From Albugo candida (lineage: Eukaryota; Oomycota; Peronosporomycetes; Albuginales; Albuginaceae), in assembly GCA_905220665.1 (NCBI GenBank), contig CAJNAR010000169.1, positions 372,001 through 436,000 of the forward strand: DNA of 64,000 nt. The letters run 5' to 3'. Of the stretch, positions 45,394 through 55,053 are shown piece after piece. A model generated the notes under the pieces. That model saw only the letters and a list, made by a program, of their open reading frames with translations. It did no database searches and had not been told where the DNA came from. Every line of letters begins with the position of its first letter. Positions within the stretch are counted from its first letter, which is position 1. The position numbers and the translations under genes were made by a program.

Positions 45394-46359
45394 CTACCTC
45401 TTACGATCCTCGTACCAATCAATCGTCTTTGACAAGCCTTCCTCTAAGGGTGTAAATTCAAAGTCTGGCAATAAGGAGCGCAGTTTGGCGTTGCTGGCTG
45501 TTTTCTTGTATTGCCCATCTGATTTACTAGTGTCCATCACGATCTTCCCGGGAAGCTGAAATTTAGACGCAATCATCCGCGCAACACTTTCTATTGAGAC
45601 TTCGTCGGCGACATCGACAGAAAGGATGATAGGCTCTACGCTGTCATACTTTTCTAAAGCCCAAAGTAGAAGCTTGGCAAGATCCTCACTGAATATAAAT
45701 TGTCGTAAAGGTTTCCCACTTCCCCACACAATGAGATCTTCATTCCGTTCCTTAGCAAGCGCGCATTTCTGGATCAATCCTGGAATGACATGACCATTCT
45801 CAATATCGAAATTATCATGAGGTCCGTAGATATTTGTCGGTATTACAGCTGTGAATTTGCGGTTGTATTGATCAGCATAGCAATGATTGAGGGTATCAAT
45901 CATCCGTTTGGCCATAGCGTATCCCATATTCGATTCGTGCGGCTTCCCGTCGTGTAACATGGACTCATCAATTGGGTAGCTTGTTTTATCGGGAAAAATG
46001 CAAGTCGATAAACACGAAATTACTTTGCAAACATTCGCTTTGTGGGCGCAATAGAGTACTGAGTCGTTCATGGCAACATTATCTCGAAAAAAATCCACTT
46101 TATGCGCCATATTTCGATACAATCCTCCCGTCATCGCTGCGAGATGAATGACATGTGTTGGCGCAAGTCTATTGAATAGTTTCTCAGTTTGATTTATATC
46201 ACGAAGATCAGCGTCTGCTTTTCCAACAAAATGAAATTGATCCTCGGGATGAGGCCATTGTCCATCGCGAACAACATTACTTAATGTCGATCCCGCAAAG
46301 CCTGTTCCGCCGGTTACAAGGATGATTCGTTTCTTGGAAGCAATTTGATCGGTGCTCAT
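45394..46359 (-). CDS. GER1: GDP-L-fucose synthase (epimerase/reductase)
   Basis: A single exon encodes 321 aa. It converts GDP-4-keto-6-deoxy-D-mannose to GDP-L-fucose with NADPH. The Rossmann motif TGGTGFAGS is at 16-24. The active-site Ser lies in LSTCIFP (118-123), and Y147-x3-K151 forms the SDR catalytic pair in GYAMAKR. Family landmarks HLAAMTGGLYRN, NIYGPHDNFD, VIPGLIQK, VWGSGKPLRQFIF and the C-terminal GLSKTIDWY are all present. The length matches TSTA3/GER1. It diverges from the PH-peroxidase gene across about 100 bp, which must carry both promoters. Confidence 0.96.
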   Translation of the reverse strand: MSTDQIASKKRIILVTGGTGFAGSTLSNVVRDGQWPHPEDQFHFVGKADADLRDINQTEKLFNRLAPTHVIHLAAMTGGLYRNMAHKVDFFRDNVAMNDSVLYCAHKANVCKVISCLSTCIFPDKTSYPIDESMLHDGKPHESNMGYAMAKRMIDTLNHCYADQYNRKFTAVIPTNIYGPHDNFDIENGHVIPGLIQKCALAKERNEDLIVWGSGKPLRQFIFSEDLAKLLLWALEKYDSVEPIILSVDVADEVSIESVARMIASKFQLPGKIVMDTSKSDGQYKKTASNAKLRSLLPDFEFTPLEEGLSKTIDWYEDRKR

Positions 46360-46460
46360 GCAATTACAGTCGTTACTGTAATAAGTTTCGATGCGTAATT
46401 GGAGCGGGTTTTCAATTGTTACATGGAGAATCTCTCCATTTTTACTTTTTCATTCAAAGG

Positions 46461-47642
46461 ATGAAATCAGAAAAATTACAAGGCTTTGTATTTGATCGGT
46501 ATCGTCACTTTCAGAAGCTATCGGATGATGCGAAAGAAACTGCGGAACGAGCGTATGAGTCATTGGAGACAGAGATCGGTCTTGCGACGACACCGGTGGG
46601 AAAGACCATCGATTTGCTGCAGTCGTTTCTCAGCAAGTCGGATTTCAAGGAATGCACTGCCAAAACCCTTTTGGAACATTTGGTTTTCGGCGGGTATGTC
46701 GCTGTCGTCGAACAAAGTCAAAATCGAGTGACACAATTGGATCATTTGGCTGATTTTCATAATTATGCGTCGATGCTACCGCTAATGCATGATGTCGTAT
46801 CAGTTTGGTCTGTCCGACATGGAGCCAATCACGCTGGAACACTCACGCGAATGGGGAAAATCACGTCCGAAATCAGTGGGGAAAGTGTCTATGTCGTTGT
46901 CAACGAAATTACAAAGTCTTTGTATCTGTTTTCATCCGATACAGCTTTCAAGGCGACAAAAGTTTTATCTTTGTCGAATGCATTGGTTCAATTTGATGGC
47001 TCGGTGAAGAATGGTGTGCTTGTGAGCACGTCAAGTGATTTCGAAGTATTGACATTTGATACCAAAGCCGAATCGGAGGAATGGCTGAATTCGATTCTCA
47101 ATGCTGGTGCTACGTACCGTGAAGCACATAATAAAGCCATTGAGAATGTGACCTCTTTCTATGAGCTCAATGATCGGGATATGCACGGACAGAGTGTTTC
47201 GATGTCACAATACAAAGGAAAAGTGATCTTGGTCGTGAATGTTTCGAGCAAGTGTGGGCTCACTCCGATCAATTATCCTGAATTGGTACAGCTTGATGAA
47301 AAGTATCGTGAACAAGGCTTACAAATCCTTGGGTTTCCGTGTAATCAATTTGCCGGTCAAGAGCCAGGAACGCATGAGGAGATTGTTGATTTTGTCAAGC
47401 AGTACAATGTCCAGTTCCCACTACTTGAGAAGGCAGATGTGAATGGATTTGATGCTCGACCAGTCTTCACATTCCTCAAAGCTAAGGTTCCTGGGGTTTT
47501 TGGTGATTTTGTCAAATGGAACTTTACTAAATTTTTGATTGATCACAATGGGAATGCATACAAACGCTATGCTCCCAGGGAATCTCCTCTTTCCTTTGAA
47601 AGTGATATAAAACACCTTCTCGAGAAGAAACTTGGAAATTGA
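46461..47642 (+). CDS. PH domain-glutathione peroxidase fusion
   Basis: A single exon from ATG 46461 encodes 393 aa. The N-terminal 225 residues hold a helical start (KLSDDAKETAERAYESLETEIG), a DEP/helical-like stretch (DLLQSFLSKSDFKECTAKTLLEHLVFGGYV) and a PH-like fold (about 125-215, GTLTRMGKI...LYLFSSD...AESEEWLNSILNA). The C-terminal 160 residues are a glutathione peroxidase: peroxidatic C265 in NVSSKCGLT, GFPCNQFAGQEPG with Q300, and the WNFTKFL segment with W353-N354. The catalytic residue is an ordinary TGT cysteine, not selenocysteine. The segment that usually carries the resolving Cys in plant- and yeast-type enzymes reads FVKQYNVQFP and has none. Lipid-hydroperoxide reduction targeted to a membrane by the PH part is a reasonable inference. 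Confidence 0.88.
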   Translation: MKSEKLQGFVFDRYRHFQKLSDDAKETAERAYESLETEIGLATTPVGKTIDLLQSFLSKSDFKECTAKTLLEHLVFGGYVAVVEQSQNRVTQLDHLADFHNYASMLPLMHDVVSVWSVRHGANHAGTLTRMGKITSEISGESVYVVVNEITKSLYLFSSDTAFKATKVLSLSNALVQFDGSVKNGVLVSTSSDFEVLTFDTKAESEEWLNSILNAGATYREAHNKAIENVTSFYELNDRDMHGQSVSMSQYKGKVILVVNVSSKCGLTPINYPELVQLDEKYREQGLQILGFPCNQFAGQEPGTHEEIVDFVKQYNVQFPLLEKADVNGFDARPVFTFLKAKVPGVFGDFVKWNFTKFLIDHNGNAYKRYAPRESPLSFESDIKHLLEKKLGN

Positions 47643-47678
47643 GCGTAAATGTCTTTGCTGTTTGTGAATAAAAGTGTG

Positions 47679-49493
47679 TTATTGTTGTGTTTCATTCCAG
47701 AACGACCTCGCCTCACTTGAGAGTCTTGGTAGCAATGTAGCCGTAAGACGTTGAGCCACTTTTTTGACGCAGCCATGTTGACACATTCGAGCTTGCTCGA
47801 AAATTCGTGTGGTGTTATCGGCGTAAGAGTCTACAACACCTGTGCATTTACATGCTTTTGAAACGAGATGGATGAGGCTTCGATGTAGTGCTGATTCAGA
47901 GAGAATAAAGAAGGATCCTCCTCGTCCAGCTTGCGAACCATGACATGTTGTCGAGCATGGATACCCTTCCATATTCAAATCTCCAAAAATGACTCTTGTA
48001 TCGGAAGCTGCAGTTGGAAATCTCGATGTGGTCAGACCCCATTTTGCTACGGAAGACAGCATAAAGAAAAGCCTTCCATTAGACGAGCATAGGCAATACC
48101 GTGATTCCCGTCCTTTTGCCGTCCACCTACCAAGTGCCAGTGTACAGTTCCGTTTTTTGTCGAATCGATTGTCCATCTACGCAATCGAATCGATTGACAA
48201 TGCAGTTAGAAAGTATCAATCCAAAAGATGCGGAGATGATACTCACTTTGCTTCCACCAGATTTTCAATGTTGTGAGGGGCGGTACCATTTGCATTTAGC
48301 ACAACTCCATGAGCTCCATCATTCAGACAAAATTCAAACCGTGTCAATTTGTATTGATCATTTGCACAGATAGTTGGAATCCCAACGTTTTCATCCCACC
48401 ACGTGGCCACACTCAAATCTTTATCAAGAACCTGAGCCACGATCGCCCAAGGAGGAACTTCAGCATTAGGGCTTTTCACAATCAATTGTATAGTCCACTG
48501 ATCATCATCTAGTGCTTCCTTACCAAACCTTGGAAGGAGTGGTACTTCACCATTAGGAAAATACTGATACACAAAACTTTCATTGATATCTCGTGGACTC
48601 TTGCTTGCTCCTGGCTGTTTCAACTTGAGAAATGCCTCTCTTGACTGTGGGATGCTCTCCAGTGTCGGATCCAGTAATGCTCGTCCCATCATCTGCACAT
48701 TCGCATTGAACTCACTAGTAGGATCCTGAAAAGCTTGTCGAAAGCTAGAGCTCACAATCCGTTCTTTCATATCTTGGTTACGTGTGTCATAGTAATTGGC
48801 CGAGCAAAGTCGGGCAGCCTGCAAGGCGTTACCCAACGTGTCTATTTCGTCTTGATCGAGTGATATGGCCATAAGATGTTGAGAATACAGAACATTATTG
48901 TCTTTTTGACAGCCCAACCGAATGAAGGAATGTAAATCGCTTGGATCAGGATAATTAGGAGTCGATGTTTGTAGGTAAAATCCACCTTTTCTTGCGTCAA
49001 ATGCTACTGCTCCCTTTGCATGTGCGCTGAAGCGGCTCGATTGCTCACATGCTGCATCCGAGAAAACAGTCGATAAACGATCGTATTGATCGCTAAAGTA
49101 TGCCCAAAACCGGTCTTTATAGGAGACTGATGTGTTCATCTGACGCAGAGTTTGGCTCAGTGGATCATTCCCTCCTTGGCCGAGACAATCGTAGCCTAGC
49201 GTCTGAAAGTACTGAAGATTGGGATTATCGCTATCAGCATACAAATAGCAAAGACCTTGTGCTCTATCTTCTACATTATCGATCGCTGAGCGGCATATCG
49301 GGCTCGAGCACGTGCATGGTGTGCGCTCGGATGAAACATTCTCGGACCGATGGATGTGCGCAGGTAGCTTGAGAATAAACCACCAGGATACACGAGCACC
49401 GAATCCATTCAGCGCGTACATCTCACTCGTTGGAGCCGTCAATCCATTTGTACTTATAATCGCAAGCGCGACGACGAAGGAATGCAATGTCAT
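47679..49493 (-). CDS. Secreted DNase II-like protein
   Basis: Exons are 48247-49493, about 48085-48176 and 47679-48046. The start MTLHSFVVALAIISTNGLTAP looks like a signal peptide. DNase II features follow: SWWFILKLP, the YLYADS strand, and the first catalytic H-x-K motif as HAKGAVAFDARKGGFYLQTSTPNYP. In the last exon, KWGL and GDLN...GRGG with conserved cysteines match the second half of the fold. DNase II cleaves DNA under acidic conditions, in lysosomes or outside the cell. The small middle exon and its 38-nt downstream intron are the weak point: in this join the residue two before the second-motif Lys is Ala rather than His. Either the splice is wrong or the second catalytic His is lost. 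The 3' end faces the peroxidase gene, 36 bp away. Confidence 0.8.
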
Positions 49494-49562
49494 AGAAAGA
49501 TCTTTATTCTAATAACTTATAATGTGCTTAGTATATTTAATATTACAGATTTTGGATGTGAT

Positions 49563-50945
49563 CTAAACTTTCCGTTTCTTGGACTCTGACTTTGGACACG
49601 GTACGGATAACGGTGCTAAATACTGCGGCAAGGAATCCTCTCTAATTCCAACCAAACTAACAGACTGTGGACTGGCGGGATCTTTGGTAGCCGCTTTTCG
49701 CTTTTGACGAGCAAGAACTCGACTCGAGCCGACATCGAATCCTGTGGAACTACCTGAACCAATACAGTGGTACGTAAGGCAGCCTTCTTTTTCTACCGCC
49801 AAAAATGCTTCAAATTGAACATAGTATTTGACGTATGCTTTGTTCGATTTTTTCTTCTTCCCCATATCATCCGAGTACTTCCAGACTTTTGGCTTGAAAG
49901 TAAAGAGCGCTTTTTTGTCTTTTGCTACATGATCTGCGCTCAATTCACCTACCATCCAGTCTTTCCTCATAAGCTGAAAATCATCTGCTGATACTATTTG
50001 ACCGCTTCTACATTCTCCGAGAACTGCTTCTGAGAATAAAGTAGTAAGACCCACCATGTGAATACGTCCCAAGACGATGACTTTGCTTGAGGGGGTTTCC
50101 GAATCTCTCAACCATACCTCCACTTCAACTTTGCCTCGACATTTGCCCCACATGAAATCGTGTCTTCTAATCTCGTCGATCTTGATCAATGAATAATCAC
50201 CAAATGACTCACATAGCGGAAAGCATTGCAGATTGCGCCTTCCGTTACGCCAGTACTTTGGCCGTAATTCAGTTTTGACACGAAGCACCGCACTAGGAGT
50301 GATTTGATGGGGTTGGTACTCACAGTCAAATTGCGCACGCTGATATGATTCAGCAATCTGATTGAAGACTCCAAACGGTGACAGCGTGTACGTATTTGTC
50401 GCACTTTTCAGCAATTCGGCCTCGTTCAGATAATTTGACGACAAAGGCACAGTATCGAATGGCCCACACTGTGGAGCGTCGCATTTACTTCCTTCTCGAC
50501 AGCTTTTTCTATCGAAGCAAGCGTTTATCAATGGATTTAGTGGATAGGTGGATACAGAATCAGGTTTTGCGACATAGCAATCTTGGTCGCATGGTGTGCC
50601 CAAACTGATATCTTGAACGAAATGATACAGCTCAGAATCCACCAGTGGGTTCAATGTCGCATCTCCCATGAGTAAGTCAAAGTATGTCGGGGTCGGAGTT
50701 GGGTGAGGTTTGGATCCAAAATACTCGTGTTGCCTTTGATTTAATGGTGCAAAGCCAATCGTATGGTTGGAGGGATACTGGTAGTTGGCATAATCGTGTG
50801 AAATGGCGTCAACTGAATCAGGAGCGGTTCCTGAAAGTACTTCGTAGTAGGATGCATCGAGGGATCCGCGATGATCGATCTCTTTTGATGGAGGCTGTGG
50901 TCGGATTAATTGACTCCAATCTTCTTCAAAAAATACTGGGTTCAT
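49563..50945 (-). CDS. Hypothetical protein with C-terminal nuclear localisation signal
   Basis: A single exon encodes 460 aa. The N-terminal half is Pro/Ser/Tyr-rich with scattered cysteines (CDQDCYVAKP, CFDRKSCREGSKC). The C-terminal half (about 200-400) is a compact beta-rich domain containing LRVKTELRPKYWRNGRRN, GKCRGKVEVEVWLRD and VLGRIHMVGLT, followed by a basic KPKVWKYSDDMGKKKKSNKAY stretch. The last residues PKSESKKRKV form a classic nuclear signal. A DNA- or chromatin-binding role is possible, but no family is recognised. Confidence 0.7.
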   Translation of the reverse strand: MNPVFFEEDWSQLIRPQPPSKEIDHRGSLDASYYEVLSGTAPDSVDAISHDYANYQYPSNHTIGFAPLNQRQHEYFGSKPHPTPTPTYFDLLMGDATLNPLVDSELYHFVQDISLGTPCDQDCYVAKPDSVSTYPLNPLINACFDRKSCREGSKCDAPQCGPFDTVPLSSNYLNEAELLKSATNTYTLSPFGVFNQIAESYQRAQFDCEYQPHQITPSAVLRVKTELRPKYWRNGRRNLQCFPLCESFGDYSLIKIDEIRRHDFMWGKCRGKVEVEVWLRDSETPSSKVIVLGRIHMVGLTTLFSEAVLGECRSGQIVSADDFQLMRKDWMVGELSADHVAKDKKALFTFKPKVWKYSDDMGKKKKSNKAYVKYYVQFEAFLAVEKEGCLTYHCIGSGSSTGFDVGSSRVLARQKRKAATKDPASPQSVSLVGIREDSLPQYLAPLSVPCPKSESKKRKV

Positions 50946-51883
50946 CGCTGCGTGTGTGTAGTACGATTATATGCGTGTCGATATTCAAACAAAGTGAGTG
51001 AAGCGCACGAGATGTGGCAAATTGAGATTTGAGAATTACTAAGATGGAAGAATAGAGACCATATATCGTAGAGTTGCTACAAATCGGCTTTATTACATTG
51101 ATTTTTTTGAGTGCAGCTGCTTATTTCAAGCGATTGTTGGATATGTTGCGATCGAACGATTCAATGCACAGATGTTGTATGCTTGCTTATTGGTGACTGA
51201 TAACAACCACACGATACTCTTTCTCTATAGCTTGCTATGCGGTTGATAACCCATACACGCTGTTCTTCGTAATCGATAAATTGTAAACGTACGTAAAGGA
51301 ACGCATTCAGTATGCGGGAAGATAACAAACCTTATAAAGGTCATACGGTCGCCGGATCCAATCATCGCGTTGTACAGCACATTATGACGAAAATGCACGT
51401 ATGACGTCTAAGTCAACGACTGGACTACGGTACAAAAATGTGGAATATCGCGATTAGTGTTACATGCGATGGGCTTTTGTATTCATCCGCATAGAGCCAC
51501 TGTCGGATGGAAATAGAATAGGTTACCCGACTTTTGCATACAGTTTACGAAACAATCAAAATCGTCAGCCAGCTGCAAAGGAAGAAAGAGCTGTGAGCGA
51601 TTATCTGACTCTATAGGGTGTCTCAGATAATTCCATCTCCGCTGATTTGCATTGAGTCGATGCGATGAGAATACCGTATGCGGTAGGGCTTTGCATGCAT
51701 TTTCAATAATAATAGATAAGAGTCGAATTCGGTGACTGCATAACAGCTGGTCAGGATGCTGCACTTGTTCATCCCTTCTTACTTGTCAAATGACCATGCC
51801 GCAACGTATCGAGCGCAGAGCCTGTGCGATAAGAACCTCTAGGACTTGATTTGATATCTATTCAATTGCGATACACAACTGTA
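50946..51883. other. Intergenic region without recognisable gene
   Basis: About 940 bp between two divergent genes. The only frame of any length is 51483-51764 on the - strand, without motifs. Promoters of both flanking genes should lie here. Confidence 0.45.
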
Positions 51884-53146
51884 ATGCGTCTTCGTAGTAG
51901 CGTATTGCTTGCTGTCTCTGGTACTACAGCAGCAGTCGGACTCTTTGCTTTGTACTATACAACTGCAAAAGGAAGTAACTATCATCGTGTGTTGCGATGG
52001 CTGTGGCGAATGCGTCCAACCGACTCAACTCCTTTTTCAAATTCTCTGCAAAAGGCTCCGTTACGCGAATATCAAAGCTATGAGAAATGCCCTCATATGC
52101 TTTGGGTAAGTATTTGCGGGACCATTTTCGACATAAGCGGTGAATCGACGATACTTTTCCATCCTCAAGAGGGTTGTTATGCACGCTGGATCGGGCATGA
52201 TGTCACGGAATTGCTCATTTTGGGTGGAATTGACGTTGATGAAATGCGTCATGAGGATGAGCGTAGTGCATTTGATAACGATATGGCGTTCTCGAGGATT
52301 GATTTCGCTCGATTGAGTGTGTCAAACAACACCAAAGAGTACCGACGGTACAAAGTGATTGAAGAATGGTACAAGCGATTCTGCTTGCGGTATCCGATCA
52401 TCGGACAGGCTACAGATATTTTCGCAAATGTGGAATGGGCCGTTGTGCGTCAAAAATGGCGCAATGAAGTGCAGAAACCGTACCAAAGCAATCTGTCGAA
52501 ATGTCCATTAGGATTTGGAAACAAAAATCAACGTAACAAGCCTCCTTCCAAGACAACCACAAAGCGGATGATATCATTTTATGGAAAGCAGTATGACGTT
52601 AGCGGGCAAGCATCATACGAGTCGGATGGACCACTTGCGCATTTTGTCGGTCATGATATCACTTTTGCAATTGCGAACGGATCCAAGAGAGAGGATCATT
52701 TGGATGTAAAGGCAGAGTACTCGTTTGATCAGCAACTTTTTTTGGAACATTATCGCACTGTTTTGGAGCAAAAATGTGCTGAAATTGTGAACGAACAATC
52801 AACCTACCAAACTGAAAGCAATCAAATCAAGGATGAAACACAAGAGGATCTCACAAAACTATTGCAGAAAATTGTCAGCGAAGGAAATGTTGACAAGCTG
52901 AAACGAGTCTTGGATGCAGTAAAAGGAAGTCCTACGCTAAACGAACCTTGCCCGCGATCTGGTATGACCTTACTCCATCGAGCTGTTGAGAGCGACCAGG
53001 AAGGAATCGTTCGGCTCTTGCTTGAGGCTGGAGCAGATGTCAATGCTACAGCGTCTTTGTATGAGGACGCAACGCCTTTGGATCTGGCCAAACGATTTGC
53101 ATCCCAACACGTTCAAGAATTATTATTACTGCATCAGTCAACGTAG
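51884..53146 (+). CDS. Membrane-anchored protein with two cytochrome b5-like domains and ankyrin repeats
   Basis: A single exon from ATG 51884 encodes 420 aa. Residues 6-26 (SVLLAVSGTTAAVGLFALYY) form an N-terminal membrane anchor. Two domains resemble the cytochrome b5/MAPR fold: residues 73-115 (WVSICGTIFDISGES, ARWIGHDVTELLI) and 229-266 (ISFYGKQYDVSGQAS, AHFVGHDITFAIANG). Both share the G-x-x-[FY]-D-[IV]-S-G opening and a G-H-D-[VI]-T close, so they look like an internal duplication. Ankyrin repeats lie at about 363-415 (GMTLLHRAVESD, LLLEAGADVNA, ATPLDLAKRF). MAPR proteins bind heme or sterols on the ER. The combination with ankyrin repeats is unusual, and heme binding is not proven. Confidence 0.82.
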   Translation: MRLRSSVLLAVSGTTAAVGLFALYYTTAKGSNYHRVLRWLWRMRPTDSTPFSNSLQKAPLREYQSYEKCPHMLWVSICGTIFDISGESTILFHPQEGCYARWIGHDVTELLILGGIDVDEMRHEDERSAFDNDMAFSRIDFARLSVSNNTKEYRRYKVIEEWYKRFCLRYPIIGQATDIFANVEWAVVRQKWRNEVQKPYQSNLSKCPLGFGNKNQRNKPPSKTTTKRMISFYGKQYDVSGQASYESDGPLAHFVGHDITFAIANGSKREDHLDVKAEYSFDQQLFLEHYRTVLEQKCAEIVNEQSTYQTESNQIKDETQEDLTKLLQKIVSEGNVDKLKRVLDAVKGSPTLNEPCPRSGMTLLHRAVESDQEGIVRLLLEAGADVNATASLYEDATPLDLAKRFASQHVQELLLLHQST

Positions 53147-53293
53147 CGTACTCCATCGTAGTATTCATATTGCTCGTTGTGAAGTTTGAATGAAATATGG
53201 CTCATGTTGAGGCTTTCGCGTTTTTCTACAAGGCACCTTACTTGCTTCGTTTCAGATTGATTCGTCACGCTATTTCTGTCCTCTTTTTCGCTG

Positions 53294-55008
53294 ATGCAAA
53301 GGAACCAATTTATGGATTCATTCAACTCTGAAAATCGTACCACAATCAGCCTACTCGATTTGCTTAAAGAATACGGAAAAGAGCTTGAAGCATTCTGCGG
53401 GAGTACAGATGGACACTTGATGGATCACGACACTATAAAGGACGTTGAGGTCTGTCCGCACTCAACTCTGTTACCTTGCTCGACGTCCAGCAAAGCCACT
53501 CATGTTGCCGATAGTTGCGTGAGTATAGAGAAGAACAAGTACGTCTTTCTCCTTCATGAAATGTCGACAAGATTGATTATATGATGTGCTCCTTTCAGCC
53601 GAGGCTGTTGTGCTCGTAAAACAAAATGCAGGATACTTCAGCAATCGCTTGATCAATTAGATAAGGTGGAAAATGTGTCCAGCGATTCGGCCGCTTGTTA
53701 CTGATCCATTACTATCCGTAGGCTTTGACGACAAAAAATGATTACCTTATGCAGGACATCAAATCTCTTTCGAAAGACCTCGATGCATTTACTCAAGCAA
53801 TCGCGCATAAAGACCCCACCGAGCTTCTTGAAGGTGGAGAAAGATTCATTGCTGGCGCTGATTCCATTCGAGAAACGAGGAAAGAGACGAGACAAGAAGC
53901 ACACATTTCAGACAAAGTATCTCATCGATCCGTATCGAGAGAACATCGCAAAAGTGCACAGAAACAGAGCCCCGACATCTCGATACGGCGTACTACAAAG
54001 CACAAAATGAAGCACAGCGGCCGTCTTACTACCGACAAAGACAGCCCACACAGTCAGGAACCTCCACATGAAAAGGAACCCTTGCTTACGTCGCTTGTGG
54101 TCTGGAGGAAATACCAGGATGCCGGTTTCGAAAGACATATACGACGACAATTGCAAGCACGTGCGACGGAAGTCAGAGGCAGAGGTGAAATGGGCCGCAA
54201 AAATGTGAAGCAACTGCCAAAAAGTAGGGTCAAAAATGAAGTAGAAAACGCCAGCTCGACATCTTCCACGGTATCATCTCACTCGATCTCGTCTCCCTGT
54301 ACGAAAATCCGTCCTCTGATGCCGAACAATGTTTTCCACACGTACTTGGAACGATACACAACCGATCGAAAGTTACAGAAGCAGCATGCACGCCCTCACG
54401 CACACAAATCGCATTCTGACGCAATCGAACTATCACGCGATAAGAAGCAGACACACCGCGAGCGTAGTGTGTTGGTCTATCGATACGATTCATTGTATCA
54501 ACACGAAGTCCACGCGGCCGCATACATTGTCTGTAAATCGCTAAAAGATCTCACAGCCAAAATTCAGATCCGACTTGGAGTACCCGACGTCGCGAATTTG
54601 TATCGGGATATCACACGAGACCGCAAATTGCAGGAGGATGAGAAAGCTGTTCCATTGTGGATACCGCCAAAGCGCTTACAACGCATTTCTCAGTTTCAGC
54701 AGCTGCAAGAAAGCGATCACATTTATGTCACTCAGAATCCCCGCGAGGATATTGCAATACTTTGTTCGTGGCTTCGATTGAGACAGCGAAGGCAAAAACA
54801 GCTCGAAGCGGCCATGCGTCTCGGCAGCAAGTCAAAGAACGAAAATGTCTCTGTCGGATCAAAGCAACATTCTTGGTCGAAACAGGAAGCCAAACAACTT
54901 GCTGCGCTTATTCTCGATCAGAATCGGGACATGTCCATTTCGTACGCGTGCTCCTTGTACGACGCTCAGGGAAGGAAGGTTGCAATAAAGAAACGATACC
55001 CCGCCTAA
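53294..55008 (+). CDS. Basic protein with possible doublecortin-like domain
   Basis: Three exons fit: 53294-53538, 53599-53674 and 53722-55008 (535 aa), with 60- and 47-nt introns. The N-terminus is coiled-coil-like (LLDLLKEYGKELEAF, DIKSLSKDLDAFTQAI). The middle is very basic and Arg/Lys/His-rich. Residues about 355-450 run SVLVYRYDSLYQHEV, AYIVCKSLKDLTAKIQIRLGV, NLYRDITRDRKL and SDHIYVTQNPRED, which follows the ubiquitin-like layout of doublecortin domains (a [LV]-Y-R strand, an L...L helix, LY, a Y-V end). Doublecortin domains bind microtubules and are common in flagellated protists. That assignment is moderate. The second splice joins the exons in phase 0 and removes the stop at 53700-53702. 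Confidence 0.68.
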
Positions 55009-55053
55009 CAATTCTCTGTTCCCAAAATGAATGATTTTGCTTTATTTCATCGA

